64,000 nucleotides of DNA from Pseudoduganella plicata (GTDB lineage Bacteria; Pseudomonadota; Gammaproteobacteria; Burkholderiales; Burkholderiaceae_D), in contig NZ_CP038026.1 of NCBI RefSeq assembly GCF_004421005.1, positions 5,146,001 to 5,210,000 on the forward strand. The letters run 5' to 3'. Of this stretch, positions 39,166 to 47,973 are shown in pieces; the stretch's first letter is position 1; each line of letters opens with the position of its first letter. The position numbers and the translations under genes were made by a program. Below the pieces are notes generated by a model. That model was not told where the DNA came from, searched no databases, and worked only from the letters and a program-made list of their open reading frames with translations.

Positions 39166-39879
39166 TTAAAGCGGCCGCGTGCACGCCATCAGGTAATTCA
39201 CGCTGGTGTCGTTGTTCAGCGAGTAAAGCCGGGTCAGCGGGTTATAGCCCAGCCCGCGCAGACTCTCGACCTGCAAACCCGCACTGCGCACATATTGCGA
39301 CAACTCCGCCGGCGTGATGAATTTGTCGTAATCGTGCGTGCCGCGGGGCAGCATGCGCAGCACGTACTCCGCGCCAATAACGGCATGCAGGTACGACTTC
39401 GGATTACGGTTCAGTGTTGAAAAAAATACGTGGCCGCCCGGTTTCGCCAGCGCGGCGGCAGCGCGCACGATGCCGCCCGGATCCGGCACGTGTTCCAGCA
39501 TTTCCATGCACGTCACGACGTCGAACCCGCCCGCTTCCTGCGCCGCCATTTCTTCGGCGGCGATCAGCTTGTAGCGCACCGGTACGCCCGATTCGAGGCT
39601 GTGCAGGTCGGCCACGCGCAGCGCTTTTTTCGACAGGTCGATACCCGTCACCGTGGCGCCTTTTCTGGCCATCGATTCGGACAGGATACCGCCGCCGCAA
39701 CCGATGTCGATCACGTTCTTGCCCGCCAGTGGCGCGCGCGCGTTGATCCATTCCAGACGCAGGGGGTTGATATCGTGCAAGGGGCGGAATTCAGACGTCG
39801 GGTCCCACCAGCGGTGGGCCAGCTCGCTGAATTTCTGTATTTCGAGGGGGTCGGCATTTGCATTCATGATCGGCATCAT
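39166..39879 (-). CDS. ubiG: Ubiquinone biosynthesis O-methyltransferase
   Basis: A 237-residue SAM methyltransferase performing both O-methylations of ubiquinone synthesis. SAM motif VIDIGCGGGILSESMARKG, FDVVTCMEMLEHVPDP and the FFSTLNRNPKSYL segment identify UbiG, with FAELAHRWWDP-type start (here FSELAHRWWDPTSEFRPLH). The start is either 39879 or 39867; neither has a strong ribosome site, and the frame extends further upstream. Upstream of gph on the same strand. Confidence 0.94.
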   Translation of the reverse strand: MMPIMNANADPLEIQKFSELAHRWWDPTSEFRPLHDINPLRLEWINARAPLAGKNVIDIGCGGGILSESMARKGATVTGIDLSKKALRVADLHSLESGVPVRYKLIAAEEMAAQEAGGFDVVTCMEMLEHVPDPGGIVRAAAALAKPGGHVFFSTLNRNPKSYLHAVIGAEYVLRMLPRGTHDYDKFITPAELSQYVRSAGLQVESLRGLGYNPLTRLYSLNNDTSVNYLMACTRPL

Positions 39880-39937
39880 AGCTGTAATTGGTCGTGTTCC
39901 AAAGCACGCTTGCAAAGCGCGCTCCGGTACAAATGAA

Positions 39938-39962
39938 AAACCCCGCCACGAGGGCGGGGTTT
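39938..39962 (-). terminator. Terminator after the OmpA-family gene
   Basis: Perfect arms AAACCCCGCC (39938-39947) and GGCGGGGTTT (39953-39962) with loop ACGAG, between ompA and ubiG. The A run upstream becomes a U-tract on the minus strand. Confidence 0.85.
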
Positions 39963-39982
39963 CGGGCCCGGCGGGGCGGAGA

Positions 39983-40693
39983 TTACTTGCTGCGGGTACC
40001 GACGACTTCGATTTCCACGCGACGGTTCTTCGCGCGGCCTTCGGCGGTCTTGTTGTCGGCGACCGGCTGCTTCTCGCCTTTGCCTTCGGTGTAGACGCGG
40101 TTGGCTTCGACGCCTTTGCTCAGCAGGTATGCCTTGACGGACTCGGCGCGGCGGATGGCCAGCTTGTCGTTGTAGGCATCGGAGCCGACGGAGTCGGTGT
40201 GGCCAACGGCGATGACGACTTCAACGTTCATGCCGCCCAGTTTCGAGTGCAGTTCGTCCAGGGCCTGCTTGCCTTCAGGCTTCAGCGTGGCCTTGTCGAA
40301 ATCAAAGAACGCATCGGCGTTGTAGCTGACTTTTTCGGACGTCGGCACTGGCGCGCCCGGGACCGGCGTTGGTGCCGGGGTCGGCGCTGGCGTTGCTGGC
40401 GGCGGTGGGGCTACGCACTTGCCGTTTTCCAGACGCTCAGGTTCCACGCAGATCGGCAGATCGCAACCTGGCACCGCGTCGGCAGGCGTCCAGTAACCGG
40501 TGCGCCAGCACAGGCCGAACGGGTTGCGGGCGATGACGCCGCGCTGATCCTGCACGTAAGCGCTCTTTGGCGTTGCGGCCTTGACGTCCTGGGTTACCGG
40601 CGCAAAAGGCGGCGCGGTTGGCTTGTCCTGCGCTGCCACGGTGCCAGCCAGAACTGCCGACGCTGCAAAGATGGTTGAAATCAGTTTTTTCAT
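39983..40693 (-). CDS. ompA: OmpA-family outer membrane protein
   Basis: A 236-residue exported protein: signal peptide (MKKLISTIFAASAVLAGTVAA), a short N-terminal region with a Cys pair (CWRTGYWTPADAVPGCDLP), a Pro/Ala/Thr hinge (APPPPATPAPTPAPTPVPG), then an OmpA C-terminal domain (about 125-230) with FDFDKATLKPEGKQALDEL, GHTDSVGSDAYNDKLAIRRA and GKGEKQPVADN, ending RAKNRRVEIEVV. The domain binds peptidoglycan. No beta-barrel is present. Gene is well conserved in Oxalobacteraceae and probably abundant, with a strong GAAAGGAAAG ribosome site. Confidence 0.93.
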   Translation of the reverse strand: MKKLISTIFAASAVLAGTVAAQDKPTAPPFAPVTQDVKAATPKSAYVQDQRGVIARNPFGLCWRTGYWTPADAVPGCDLPICVEPERLENGKCVAPPPPATPAPTPAPTPVPGAPVPTSEKVSYNADAFFDFDKATLKPEGKQALDELHSKLGGMNVEVVIAVGHTDSVGSDAYNDKLAIRRAESVKAYLLSKGVEANRVYTEGKGEKQPVADNKTAEGRAKNRRVEIEVVGTRSK

Positions 40694-41173
40694 GTTTTTC
40701 TTTCCTTTCGGGGGTGATATCGGCAGAACACACTACATCGCATTTTGTTGCGTGGTGCGTCGCGTGGTGCGAATACTAACACGCGCACCCCTCTCGCTAC
40801 TATGGGGCGACAACTGTGGAGACTGCCGATTGCGAAACAGCCAATTTTGAATTCCTGTCATTTTGCCATATGCCGCAAAAAGCACTGTGCGCCATCCAAC
40901 AGGGCGCGTACATGCTGCCGGCCATGATGTTGTTTTTGTGCAACCTCTTTTGCTGATGCCCGGCGATATTAAACAGCAAATATGTCAGCCCGATTACACG
41001 TTCTTCCTGGGCTGCGGCCGCCGCCGCCGGGGCAGGGAGGGGCAAATGATCCGGCTGGCATGCCCGCATGTTAAAATCGTGCGATTGTCTGCCTGCACCT
41101 GCAGCAGCGTGGAGCGCGCCGGAAGCGGTTTTCCAGGCCCTCGGAACCAACGTCAGAGAACATCGACCCGCCA
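40694..41173. other. 480-base divergent spacer between ompA and gyrA
   Basis: It must contain both promoters. A TAAAAT hexamer at 41072-41077 is a candidate gyrA -10, but no good -35 is present. A 12-base direct repeat CGTGGTGCGTCG starts at 40751. No intact gene or RNA was recognised. Confidence 0.5.
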
Positions 41174-43849
41174 ATGGATCAATTCGCAAAAGAAACAATC
41201 CCAATTTCCCTCGAAGAAGAGATGCGCAAGAGCTACCTCGATTACGCGATGAGCGTGATCGTGGGCCGCGCCTTGCCGGATGCGCGCGACGGCTTGAAGC
41301 CGGTGCACCGCAGGGTATTGTTCTCGATGCACGAAAGTAACTACGTGCACAACCGTCCCTACGTCAAGTGCGCGCGCGTGGTCGGCGACACGATGGGTAA
41401 ATATCACCCGCACGGCGACTCGTCGATCTACGACACGCTGGTGCGCATGGCGCAGGATTTCTCGCTGCGCTACACGCTGGTGGACGGCCAGGGCAACTTC
41501 GGTTCCATCGACGGCGATGCCGCAGCGGCCATGCGTTACACCGAGTGCCGCCTGGACAAGATCGCCGGCGAACTGCTGGCCGACATCGACAAGGAAACCG
41601 TCGACTTCCAGCCGAACTACGACGGCAAGGAAAAGGAGCCGACCGTCCTGCCGACCCGCGTGCCGAACCTGCTGATCAACGGCTCCTCCGGTATCGCCGT
41701 CGGCATGGCGACCAATATTGCGCCGCACAACCTGTCGGAAGTGATCAACGGTGCGCTGCACGTGCTGGCGAACCCGGACTGCTCGATCGACGAACTGATC
41801 GAACTGATCCCGGCACCGGACTTCCCCACCGGCGGCATCATCTACGGCGTCTCCGGCGTGCGCGATGGCTATCGCACGGGGCGCGGCCGCGTCGTCATGC
41901 GCGCCAAGACGCACTTCGAGGAATATGGCAAGGATGGCGGCCGCATGGCGATCATCGTCGACGAGCTGCCGTATCAGGTCAATAAAAAATCGCTGCTGGA
42001 GCGCATCGCCGAGAACGTGCGCGACAAGAAGCTGGAAGGCATTTCCGACATCCGCGACGAGTCCGACAAATCGGGCATGCGCGTCGTCATCGAGCTCAAA
42101 CGCGGCGAAGTGCCGGAAGTGGTGCTGAACAACCTGTACAAGCAGACGCAATTGCAGGACACGTTCGGCATGAACATGGTCGCGCTGGTGGACGGCCAGC
42201 CAAAGCTGATGAATCTGAAGCAGCTGCTGGCCACGTTCCTGTCGCACCGCCGCGAGGTGGTCACGCGCCGCACCGTGTTCGAACTGCGCAAGGCGCGCGA
42301 ACGCGGCCACGTGCTGGAAGGTCTCGCTGTCGCGCTGGCGAACATCGACGATTTCATCGCCATCATCAAGGCCGCGCCGACGCCGCCGCTGGCGAAATCC
42401 GAACTGATGGCGCGCGCGTGGGATTCGTCCCTGGTGCGCGAGATGCTGGCCCGTACCGGCGAGGAAGGCCAGCGCGGCATGGATGCGTTCCGTCCCGAGC
42501 ACCTGCCGAAGCACTACGGCATGCAGTCCGATGGCCTGTACAAGCTGTCCGACGACCAGGCCCAGGAAATCCTGCAGATGCGCCTGCAGCGCCTGACGGG
42601 TCTGGAGCAGGACAAGATCGTCAACGAATACAAGGACGTGATGGCGCAGATCGCCGATCTGCTGGACATCCTGTCCAAGCCGGCCCGCGTCACCTCGATC
42701 ATCAGCGACGAACTCAATGCCGCCAAGCTGGAATACGGCACCAAGGACGAGCGCCGTTCGACCATCGAGCACAATGCCACCGACCTGGAAACGGAAGACC
42801 TGATCACGCCGCAGGACATGGTCGTGACGCTGTCGCACATGGGCTACATGAAGGCGCAGCCGATCTCCGAATACCGCGCGCAGAAGCGCGGCGGCCGCGG
42901 CAAGCAGGCGATGGCAACAAAAGACGAGGACTGGATCGACCAGCTGTTCATCGCCAACACGCACGACTACATCCTGTGCTTCTCGAACCGCGGCAGGATG
43001 TACTGGCTGAAGGTGTGGGAAGTGCCGCAAGGCTCGCGCAATTCGCGCGGCAGGCCGATCGTCAACATGTTCCCGCTGCAGGACAATGAAAAGATCACCG
43101 TCGTGCTGCCGCTGTCGGGCGAAAACCGCACGTTCCCCGAGGACCATTATGTCTTCATGTCGACAAGCCTGGGCACGGTGAAGAAAACGCCGCTGAAGGA
43201 CTTCTCCAATCCGCGCAAGGCCGGCATCATCGCTGTCGACCTGGACGAGGGCGACTTCCTGATCGGCGCCGCGCTGACCGACGGCAAGCATGACGTGATG
43301 CTGTTCTCCGACTCCGGCAAGGCGGTGCGCTTCGACGAGAACGACGTGCGTCCGATGGGCCGCACGGCCCGCGGCGTACGCGGCATGAACCTGGAAGAAG
43401 GCCAGAACGTGATCGCGCTGCTGGTGGCCGAGAACGAGCAGCAGTCGGTGCTGACGGCAACCGAGAACGGCTACGGCAAGCGTACGCCGATCACGGAGTA
43501 CACCCGTCATGGCCGCGGCACGAAGGGCATGATCGCCATCCAGACGTCGGAACGTAACGGCAAGGTCGTCGCCGCGACGCTGGTCGACGTGACGGACGAG
43601 ATCATGCTGATCACGACGGGCGGTGTGCTGATCCGCACCCGTGTCGCCGAGATCCGCGAAATGGGCCGCGCCACGCAGGGCGTCACCCTGATCGCGGTGG
43701 AGGACGGCACCAAGCTGTCCGGCCTGCAGCGCATCGTCGAGGCGGACGTGGACGAGGTGGTGTTCGAGACCGAGGGCGGCGCGGCTGCAGTGGATGGCGC
43801 CGCGGAGCCCGCGGCCGAGCCGGCGGGCGACGACACCGCGGCCGAGTAA
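41174..43849 (+). CDS. gyrA: DNA gyrase subunit A
   Basis: An 891-residue type IIA topoisomerase subunit that breaks and rejoins DNA for negative supercoiling. The N-terminus MDQFAKETIPISLEEEMRKS, catalytic Tyr122 (MRYTECR), the quinolone-determining region GDSSIYDTLVRM with Ser83 and Asp87 in E. coli numbering (the wild-type, susceptible state), and the GyrA box QKRGGRGKQA of the C-terminal beta-pinwheel are all visible. An acidic Ala/Glu tail ends the protein. Start of a long plus-strand housekeeping block. Confidence 0.98.
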   Translation: MDQFAKETIPISLEEEMRKSYLDYAMSVIVGRALPDARDGLKPVHRRVLFSMHESNYVHNRPYVKCARVVGDTMGKYHPHGDSSIYDTLVRMAQDFSLRYTLVDGQGNFGSIDGDAAAAMRYTECRLDKIAGELLADIDKETVDFQPNYDGKEKEPTVLPTRVPNLLINGSSGIAVGMATNIAPHNLSEVINGALHVLANPDCSIDELIELIPAPDFPTGGIIYGVSGVRDGYRTGRGRVVMRAKTHFEEYGKDGGRMAIIVDELPYQVNKKSLLERIAENVRDKKLEGISDIRDESDKSGMRVVIELKRGEVPEVVLNNLYKQTQLQDTFGMNMVALVDGQPKLMNLKQLLATFLSHRREVVTRRTVFELRKARERGHVLEGLAVALANIDDFIAIIKAAPTPPLAKSELMARAWDSSLVREMLARTGEEGQRGMDAFRPEHLPKHYGMQSDGLYKLSDDQAQEILQMRLQRLTGLEQDKIVNEYKDVMAQIADLLDILSKPARVTSIISDELNAAKLEYGTKDERRSTIEHNATDLETEDLITPQDMVVTLSHMGYMKAQPISEYRAQKRGGRGKQAMATKDEDWIDQLFIANTHDYILCFSNRGRMYWLKVWEVPQGSRNSRGRPIVNMFPLQDNEKITVVLPLSGENRTFPEDHYVFMSTSLGTVKKTPLKDFSNPRKAGIIAVDLDEGDFLIGAALTDGKHDVMLFSDSGKAVRFDENDVRPMGRTARGVRGMNLEEGQNVIALLVAENEQQSVLTATENGYGKRTPITEYTRHGRGTKGMIAIQTSERNGKVVAATLVDVTDEIMLITTGGVLIRTRVAEIREMGRATQGVTLIAVEDGTKLSGLQRIVEADVDEVVFETEGGAAAVDGAAEPAAEPAGDDTAAE

Positions 43850-43854
43850 TCCAG

Positions 43855-43888
43855 GCGGGCCCCGTCCGAGCAGTCGGACCGGGCCCGC
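43855..43888 (+). terminator. Hairpin after gyrA
   Basis: Arms 43855-43869 and 43874-43888 (15 bases, one mismatch) with loop GCAG, followed by AGTGTTTC. A weak U-tract leaves some read-through likely. Confidence 0.6.
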
Positions 43889-43921
43889 AGTGTTTCAACT
43901 CAACGGAAAACGAATAAACAT

Positions 43922-44488
43922 ATGAAAAAAATCGCCGCTGCGCTGTCCTTCACCTTCTCCCTGGCATTCGGCCTGGCCGTGCCTGCGCTGGCACAGACGT
44001 CCGCGCCTGCCGCGCCTGCCGCCACTGCCGTGGACCCCGCGGCCGCCCAGGCCGTGCGCGAGCTGCTGGACTCGATGAACTATCGCGCGCTGGTTGCCGA
44101 CGGGTTCAAGCGGATGTCGGCGCAGATGCCGCAGATGATGCGCTCCGGTGCCGAGGCCGCGGTGCGCGGTACGCCAAACCTGACGGACGCCGAGCGAGCG
44201 AAGCGGATGGCGGACGTGGACAAGCGCCTGGCCAACGTGGGCCCCCTGATGACGCAGCTGTTCAACGATCCCACGCTGATCGACGACATGGTGAACGAAA
44301 TCGTGCCGCTGTACGCGCGCCACTTCACGGCCGACGAGATGCGCCAGCTGGCCGCGTTCTACCGCACGCCCGTGGGCGCGAAAGCACTGGAAAAGATGCC
44401 GCAGCTGATGGGCGAGAGCATGCAGATCGGCCAGAAGGTCGTGGCGCCGCGCGTGGAAAAACTGATGCGTGACGTGCAGGCAAAGTGA
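43922..44488 (+). CDS. DUF2059 exported protein
   Basis: A 188-residue periplasmic protein with a signal peptide (MKKIAAALSFTFSLAFG to PALAQ). The C-terminal two-thirds match DUF2059: LTDAERAKRMADVDKRLANV, LIDDMVNEIVPLYARHFTADE and AFYRTPVGAKALEKMPQL. Function is unknown. It sits between gyrA and serC, the usual place for this gene in Burkholderiales, and its stop overlaps a possible GTG start of serC. Confidence 0.88.
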   Translation: MKKIAAALSFTFSLAFGLAVPALAQTSAPAAPAATAVDPAAAQAVRELLDSMNYRALVADGFKRMSAQMPQMMRSGAEAAVRGTPNLTDAERAKRMADVDKRLANVGPLMTQLFNDPTLIDDMVNEIVPLYARHFTADEMRQLAAFYRTPVGAKALEKMPQLMGESMQIGQKVVAPRVEKLMRDVQAK

Positions 44489-44499
44489 CAGAGGACAGC

Positions 44500-45600
44500 G
44501 TGACGACGATCTACAACTTCTCCGCCGGCCCGGCCGTGCTGCCCAAGGAAGTGCTGCGCCAGGCTGCTGCCGAAATGCTGGACTGGCAGGGCAGCGGGAT
44601 GTCCGTGATGGAGATGAGCCACCGCGGGCCGGAGTTCATCTCGATCTACCGGGCAGCCGAGCGCGACCTGCGCGAGCTGCTGGCGGTGCCGGACAATTAC
44701 CGCATCCTGTTCATGCAGGGCGGCGGGCTGTCGCAAAATGCCGTGATTCCGATGAATCTGGTCGGTCGCAAAGGTGGCACTGGCGCGCAGCCGGCGACGA
44801 TCGACTTCGTCCGCACGGGCTCCTGGTCCGGCAAATCCATCAAGGAAGCGGCGCGCTACGCCAACGTCAACGTGGCCGCCTCGGCCGAGGCGAACGGTTT
44901 TACGTTCGTGCCCCCTCGGTCGGAATGGAAGCTCACGCCCGATGCGGCCTATCTGCACCTGTGCACCAACGAGACCATCGACGGCGTCGAGATCGACTTC
45001 GTGCCCGACGTCCCGGCCGGCGTGCCGGTTGTTGCGGACATGTCGTCGCACATCCTGTCGCGCCAGGTGGACGTGTCGAAGTACGGCCTGATCTTCGGCG
45101 GCGCGCAGAAAAATATCGGCCCGGCCGGTGTCACCGTCGTCATCGTGCGCGATGACCTGATCGGGCACGCGCTGCCGATCTGCCCGTCCGCCCTCGACTT
45201 CAAAAACGTGGCCGACAACGAATCCATGTACAACACGCCGCCCACCTACGGCATCTATATCGCCGGGCTTGTGTTCCGCTGGCTGAAGGAGCAGGGCGGA
45301 ATCGCGGCAATGGAACGCAAGAATATTGAAAAGGCCCGGCTGCTGTACGCCGCACTGGACGCCGACGACTTCTACCAGAACAGAGTCGCGCCAGCCTGCC
45401 GTTCGCGCATGAACGTACCGTTCTACCTGCGCGACGAATCGAAGAACGAAGCATTCCTGGCCGGCGCCAAAGCGCGTGGCCTGCTGCAGCTGAAGGGCCA
45501 CAAGTCCGTCGGCGGCATGCGTGCATCCATCTACAATGCGATGCCGATCGAAGGCGTACAGGCGCTGGTTGATTACCTGAACGAATTCGCTAACCGGTAG
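44500..45600 (+). CDS. serC: Phosphoserine aminotransferase
   Basis: A 366-residue PLP enzyme using glutamate to make O-phosphoserine and also acting in pyridoxine synthesis. The GTG at 44500 gives the usual N-terminus TTIYNFSAGPAVLP, 5 bases after GAGGA; an in-frame GTG at 44485 overlaps the preceding stop. Key segments are FMQGGGLSQN, the PLP Lys in IFGGAQKNIGPAGV and the C-terminal KSVGGMRASIYNAMP. First of the serC-pheA-hisC-tyrA-aroA series. Confidence 0.95.
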   Translation: MTTIYNFSAGPAVLPKEVLRQAAAEMLDWQGSGMSVMEMSHRGPEFISIYRAAERDLRELLAVPDNYRILFMQGGGLSQNAVIPMNLVGRKGGTGAQPATIDFVRTGSWSGKSIKEAARYANVNVAASAEANGFTFVPPRSEWKLTPDAAYLHLCTNETIDGVEIDFVPDVPAGVPVVADMSSHILSRQVDVSKYGLIFGGAQKNIGPAGVTVVIVRDDLIGHALPICPSALDFKNVADNESMYNTPPTYGIYIAGLVFRWLKEQGGIAAMERKNIEKARLLYAALDADDFYQNRVAPACRSRMNVPFYLRDESKNEAFLAGAKARGLLQLKGHKSVGGMRASIYNAMPIEGVQALVDYLNEFANR

Positions 45601-45640
45601 TCCCTCGGCGCGATGTCGCCGGGGAGCGGAGCAGGGGTTT

Positions 45641-45693
45641 CGAAGAGCGCCGCTCTTCGCCTGCGCAGCGGCGATGGCATACTTGCCATCGCC
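45641..45693 (+). promoter_or_regulatory. Two tandem hairpins in the serC-pheA spacer
   Basis: CGAAGAGCG (45641-45649) with CGCTCTTCG (45651-45659), and GGCGATGGCA (45670-45679) with TGCCATCGCC (45684-45693), are both perfect. They lie in the leader of pheA. No Phe-rich leader peptide was found, so attenuation is only one possibility. Confidence 0.5.
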
Positions 45694-45750
45694 ATGTCCC
45701 CGACGTTGACGAAGCGCCGCCACGACCGGCACCGAGATCACAAGCCAACC

Positions 45751-46824
45751 ATGACAGACAAACTGAAACCCCTGCGCGAAAAGATCGACACGATCGACGC
45801 GCAGATCCTCGCGCTGCTGAACCAGCGCGCCGCCGTGGCCCAGGAAGTGGGCCACGTCAAGGCCGAAACCAACGCGCCCGTGTTCCGTCCCGAGCGCGAA
45901 GCGCAGGTGCTGCGCGGCGTGGCCGACCGCAACCCCGGCCCGCTGGGCAATCTTGAGGTGCAGACGATCTTCCGCGAGATCATGTCGGCATGCCGCGCGC
46001 TGGAAAAGCGCGTCACCGTCGCCTATCTCGGGCCTGTCGGCACGTTCTCCGAGCAAGCCGTCTATCAGCAGTTCGGCCGCGCCGTCGAAGGCCTGCCGTG
46101 CGCGTCGATCGACGAGGTGTTCCGCGCCACCGAAGCGGGTACCGCCGAATTCGGCGTCGTCCCCGTCGAGAATTCGTCCGAGGGGGCGATCAACCGCACG
46201 CTCGACCTGATGCTGCAGACGCCGCTGATCATCAGCGGCGAGGTGGCCATCGCCGTGCACCACAGCCTGATGTCGAAGACGGGTGCGATGGATGGCGTCA
46301 CCGTCATCTGCGCCCATTCGCAGGCGCTGGCGCAATGCCAGGTGTGGCTGAACCAGAACTATCCGCACGTCGAACGCCGCGCGGTCGCCTCGAACGCCGA
46401 GGCGGCGCGCATGGCAAGCGTGGACCCGACGATTGCGGCGATCGCCAGCGAGATCGCCGGCATGCAGTACAGCCTTGGTGTCGTCAAGGGCCACATCCAG
46501 GACGACCCGCACAACCGTACCCGCTTTGCCATCATCGGCAAGCTGCAGCCGGGGCCTTCCGGCAGCGATCACACGTCGCTCGTACTGGCCGTGCCGAACA
46601 AGGCCGGCGCCGTCTACCAGCTGCTGGCGCCCCTGGCGAAACACGGTGTGTCGATGACGCGCTTCGAGTCGCGCCCGGCACGGGTGGGCACGTGGGAGTA
46701 TTATTTTTATGTCGACATCGAAGGCCACGTACAGAACCCGTCCGTGACGCAGGCGTTGGACGAACTCCGGCACAACGCCGCCTTTTTCAAAGTGCTGGGC
46801 TCCTACCCGACCAGCCTGACCTGA
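45751..46824 (+). CDS. pheA: Bifunctional chorismate mutase/prephenate dehydratase
   Basis: A 357-residue P-protein. Residues 5-90 are an AroQ chorismate mutase (LKPLREKIDTIDAQILALLN); 95-275 prephenate dehydratase (VAYLGPVGTFSEQAVYQQFG, VVPVENSSEGAINRTLD, THHSL-like HHSLMSK); the ACT domain from about 278 (DHTSLVLAVPNKAGAVYQLL, ESRPARVGTWEYYFYVD) senses phenylalanine. Start ATG 45751 is chosen over upstream frames because it gives the family length. It directs chorismate to phenylalanine. Confidence 0.96.
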   Translation: MTDKLKPLREKIDTIDAQILALLNQRAAVAQEVGHVKAETNAPVFRPEREAQVLRGVADRNPGPLGNLEVQTIFREIMSACRALEKRVTVAYLGPVGTFSEQAVYQQFGRAVEGLPCASIDEVFRATEAGTAEFGVVPVENSSEGAINRTLDLMLQTPLIISGEVAIAVHHSLMSKTGAMDGVTVICAHSQALAQCQVWLNQNYPHVERRAVASNAEAARMASVDPTIAAIASEIAGMQYSLGVVKGHIQDDPHNRTRFAIIGKLQPGPSGSDHTSLVLAVPNKAGAVYQLLAPLAKHGVSMTRFESRPARVGTWEYYFYVDIEGHVQNPSVTQALDELRHNAAFFKVLGSYPTSLT

Positions 46825-46854
46825 CTTACAAGAGAGAGAAGCGAGAGAGAATCC

Positions 46855-47973
46855 ATGTCCAAGCAATTCGGTCCAGAATACGTTCGTGCCATCGCCCCCT
46901 ACCAGGCCGGCAAGCCCATTTCCGAAGTCGCCCGCGAGTTCGGTCTCGACGAGGCATCCATCGTCAAGCTGGCCTCCAACGAGAACCCGTTCGGCGTGCC
47001 CGAGTCGGCACAGCAGGCGATGACGAAGGCCGCCGCGGAGCTGGGCCGCTATCCGGACGCCAACGGCTTCGAGCTGAAGCAGGCGCTGTCGAAGCGCTAC
47101 GACGTGCCGATGGAGTGGATCACGCTGGGCAACGGCTCCAACGACATCCTGGAAATCGCCGCGCACGCGTTCGTCGAGCGCGAGCAGGCCATCGTCTATT
47201 CGCAGTATTCGTTTGCCGTCTACGCGCTGGCCACGCAGGGTGTCGGCGCGCGCCATATCGTCGTGCCGGCCAAGGATTACGGTCACGACCTCGATGCGAT
47301 GGCCGCGGCCATCGACGCCGACACGCGCCTCGTGTTTATCGCCAACCCGAACAACCCGACCGGCACCTTCGTGCCCGGCCCGGAGATCGAAGCGTTCCTG
47401 AAGAAGGTGCCGGCCAATGTGGTCGTCGTGCTGGACGAGGCGTACAACGAGTTCCTCGACGAGGCGGACCAGTACGAGTCGGCCGAGTGGGTGCGCCGGT
47501 ACCCGAACCTGCTGGTATCGCGCACGTTCTCGAAGGCCTATGGCCTGGCGGGCCTGCGCGTGGGCTTTGGCCTGGCGCAGCCGGCATTGACGGACCTGAT
47601 GAACCGCATCCGCCAGCCGTTCAACGTCAACTCGCTGGCGCAGGCCGCCGCCATCGCCGCGCTGAACGACCGCGCGTTCCTGGAGAAGAGCGCCGCCAAC
47701 AACGCGGCCGGGTACCGCCAGTTTGTCGAGGCATTCGAGCAGCTGGGATTGCAGTACGTGCCGTCGCACGGCAACTTCATCCTCGTCAAGGTCGGCAACG
47801 ACCTGGCGGCCGGCGCCCGCGTCAACCTGGCGCTGCTCAAGCAGGGCGTCATCGTGCGCCCGGTCGGCAACTACGGGCTGCCCGAGTGGCTGCGCATTTC
47901 CATTGGCCTGCCGCAGGAAAACGCGGTGCTGATCGCCGCCTTGCAAAAGGCGCTGGCCGAGCACCGTGAATAA
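46855..47973 (+). CDS. hisC: Histidinol-phosphate aminotransferase
   Basis: A 372-residue PLP aminotransferase. KLASNENPFGVPESA, LGNGSNDILEIAAHAF, ANPNNPTGTF, the Tyr/Asp pair in VVVLDEAYNEF and the PLP Lys in SRTFSKAYGLAGLRVG are present. In this aromatic operon the enzyme probably also acts on prephenate or phenylpyruvate, as seen for HisC paralogues next to tyrA; that is inferred from context. Confidence 0.94.
   Translation: MSKQFGPEYVRAIAPYQAGKPISEVAREFGLDEASIVKLASNENPFGVPESAQQAMTKAAAELGRYPDANGFELKQALSKRYDVPMEWITLGNGSNDILEIAAHAFVEREQAIVYSQYSFAVYALATQGVGARHIVVPAKDYGHDLDAMAAAIDADTRLVFIANPNNPTGTFVPGPEIEAFLKKVPANVVVVLDEAYNEFLDEADQYESAEWVRRYPNLLVSRTFSKAYGLAGLRVGFGLAQPALTDLMNRIRQPFNVNSLAQAAAIAALNDRAFLEKSAANNAAGYRQFVEAFEQLGLQYVPSHGNFILVKVGNDLAAGARVNLALLKQGVIVRPVGNYGLPEWLRISIGLPQENAVLIAALQKALAEHRE

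Noticed and set aside
41153..43510. 785-residue minus-strand open frame
   Set aside because: Antisense to gyrA, with no motif or start site.
45601..45750. Phe leader peptide for pheA attenuation
   Set aside because: The only short frame in the spacer has no Phe cluster.
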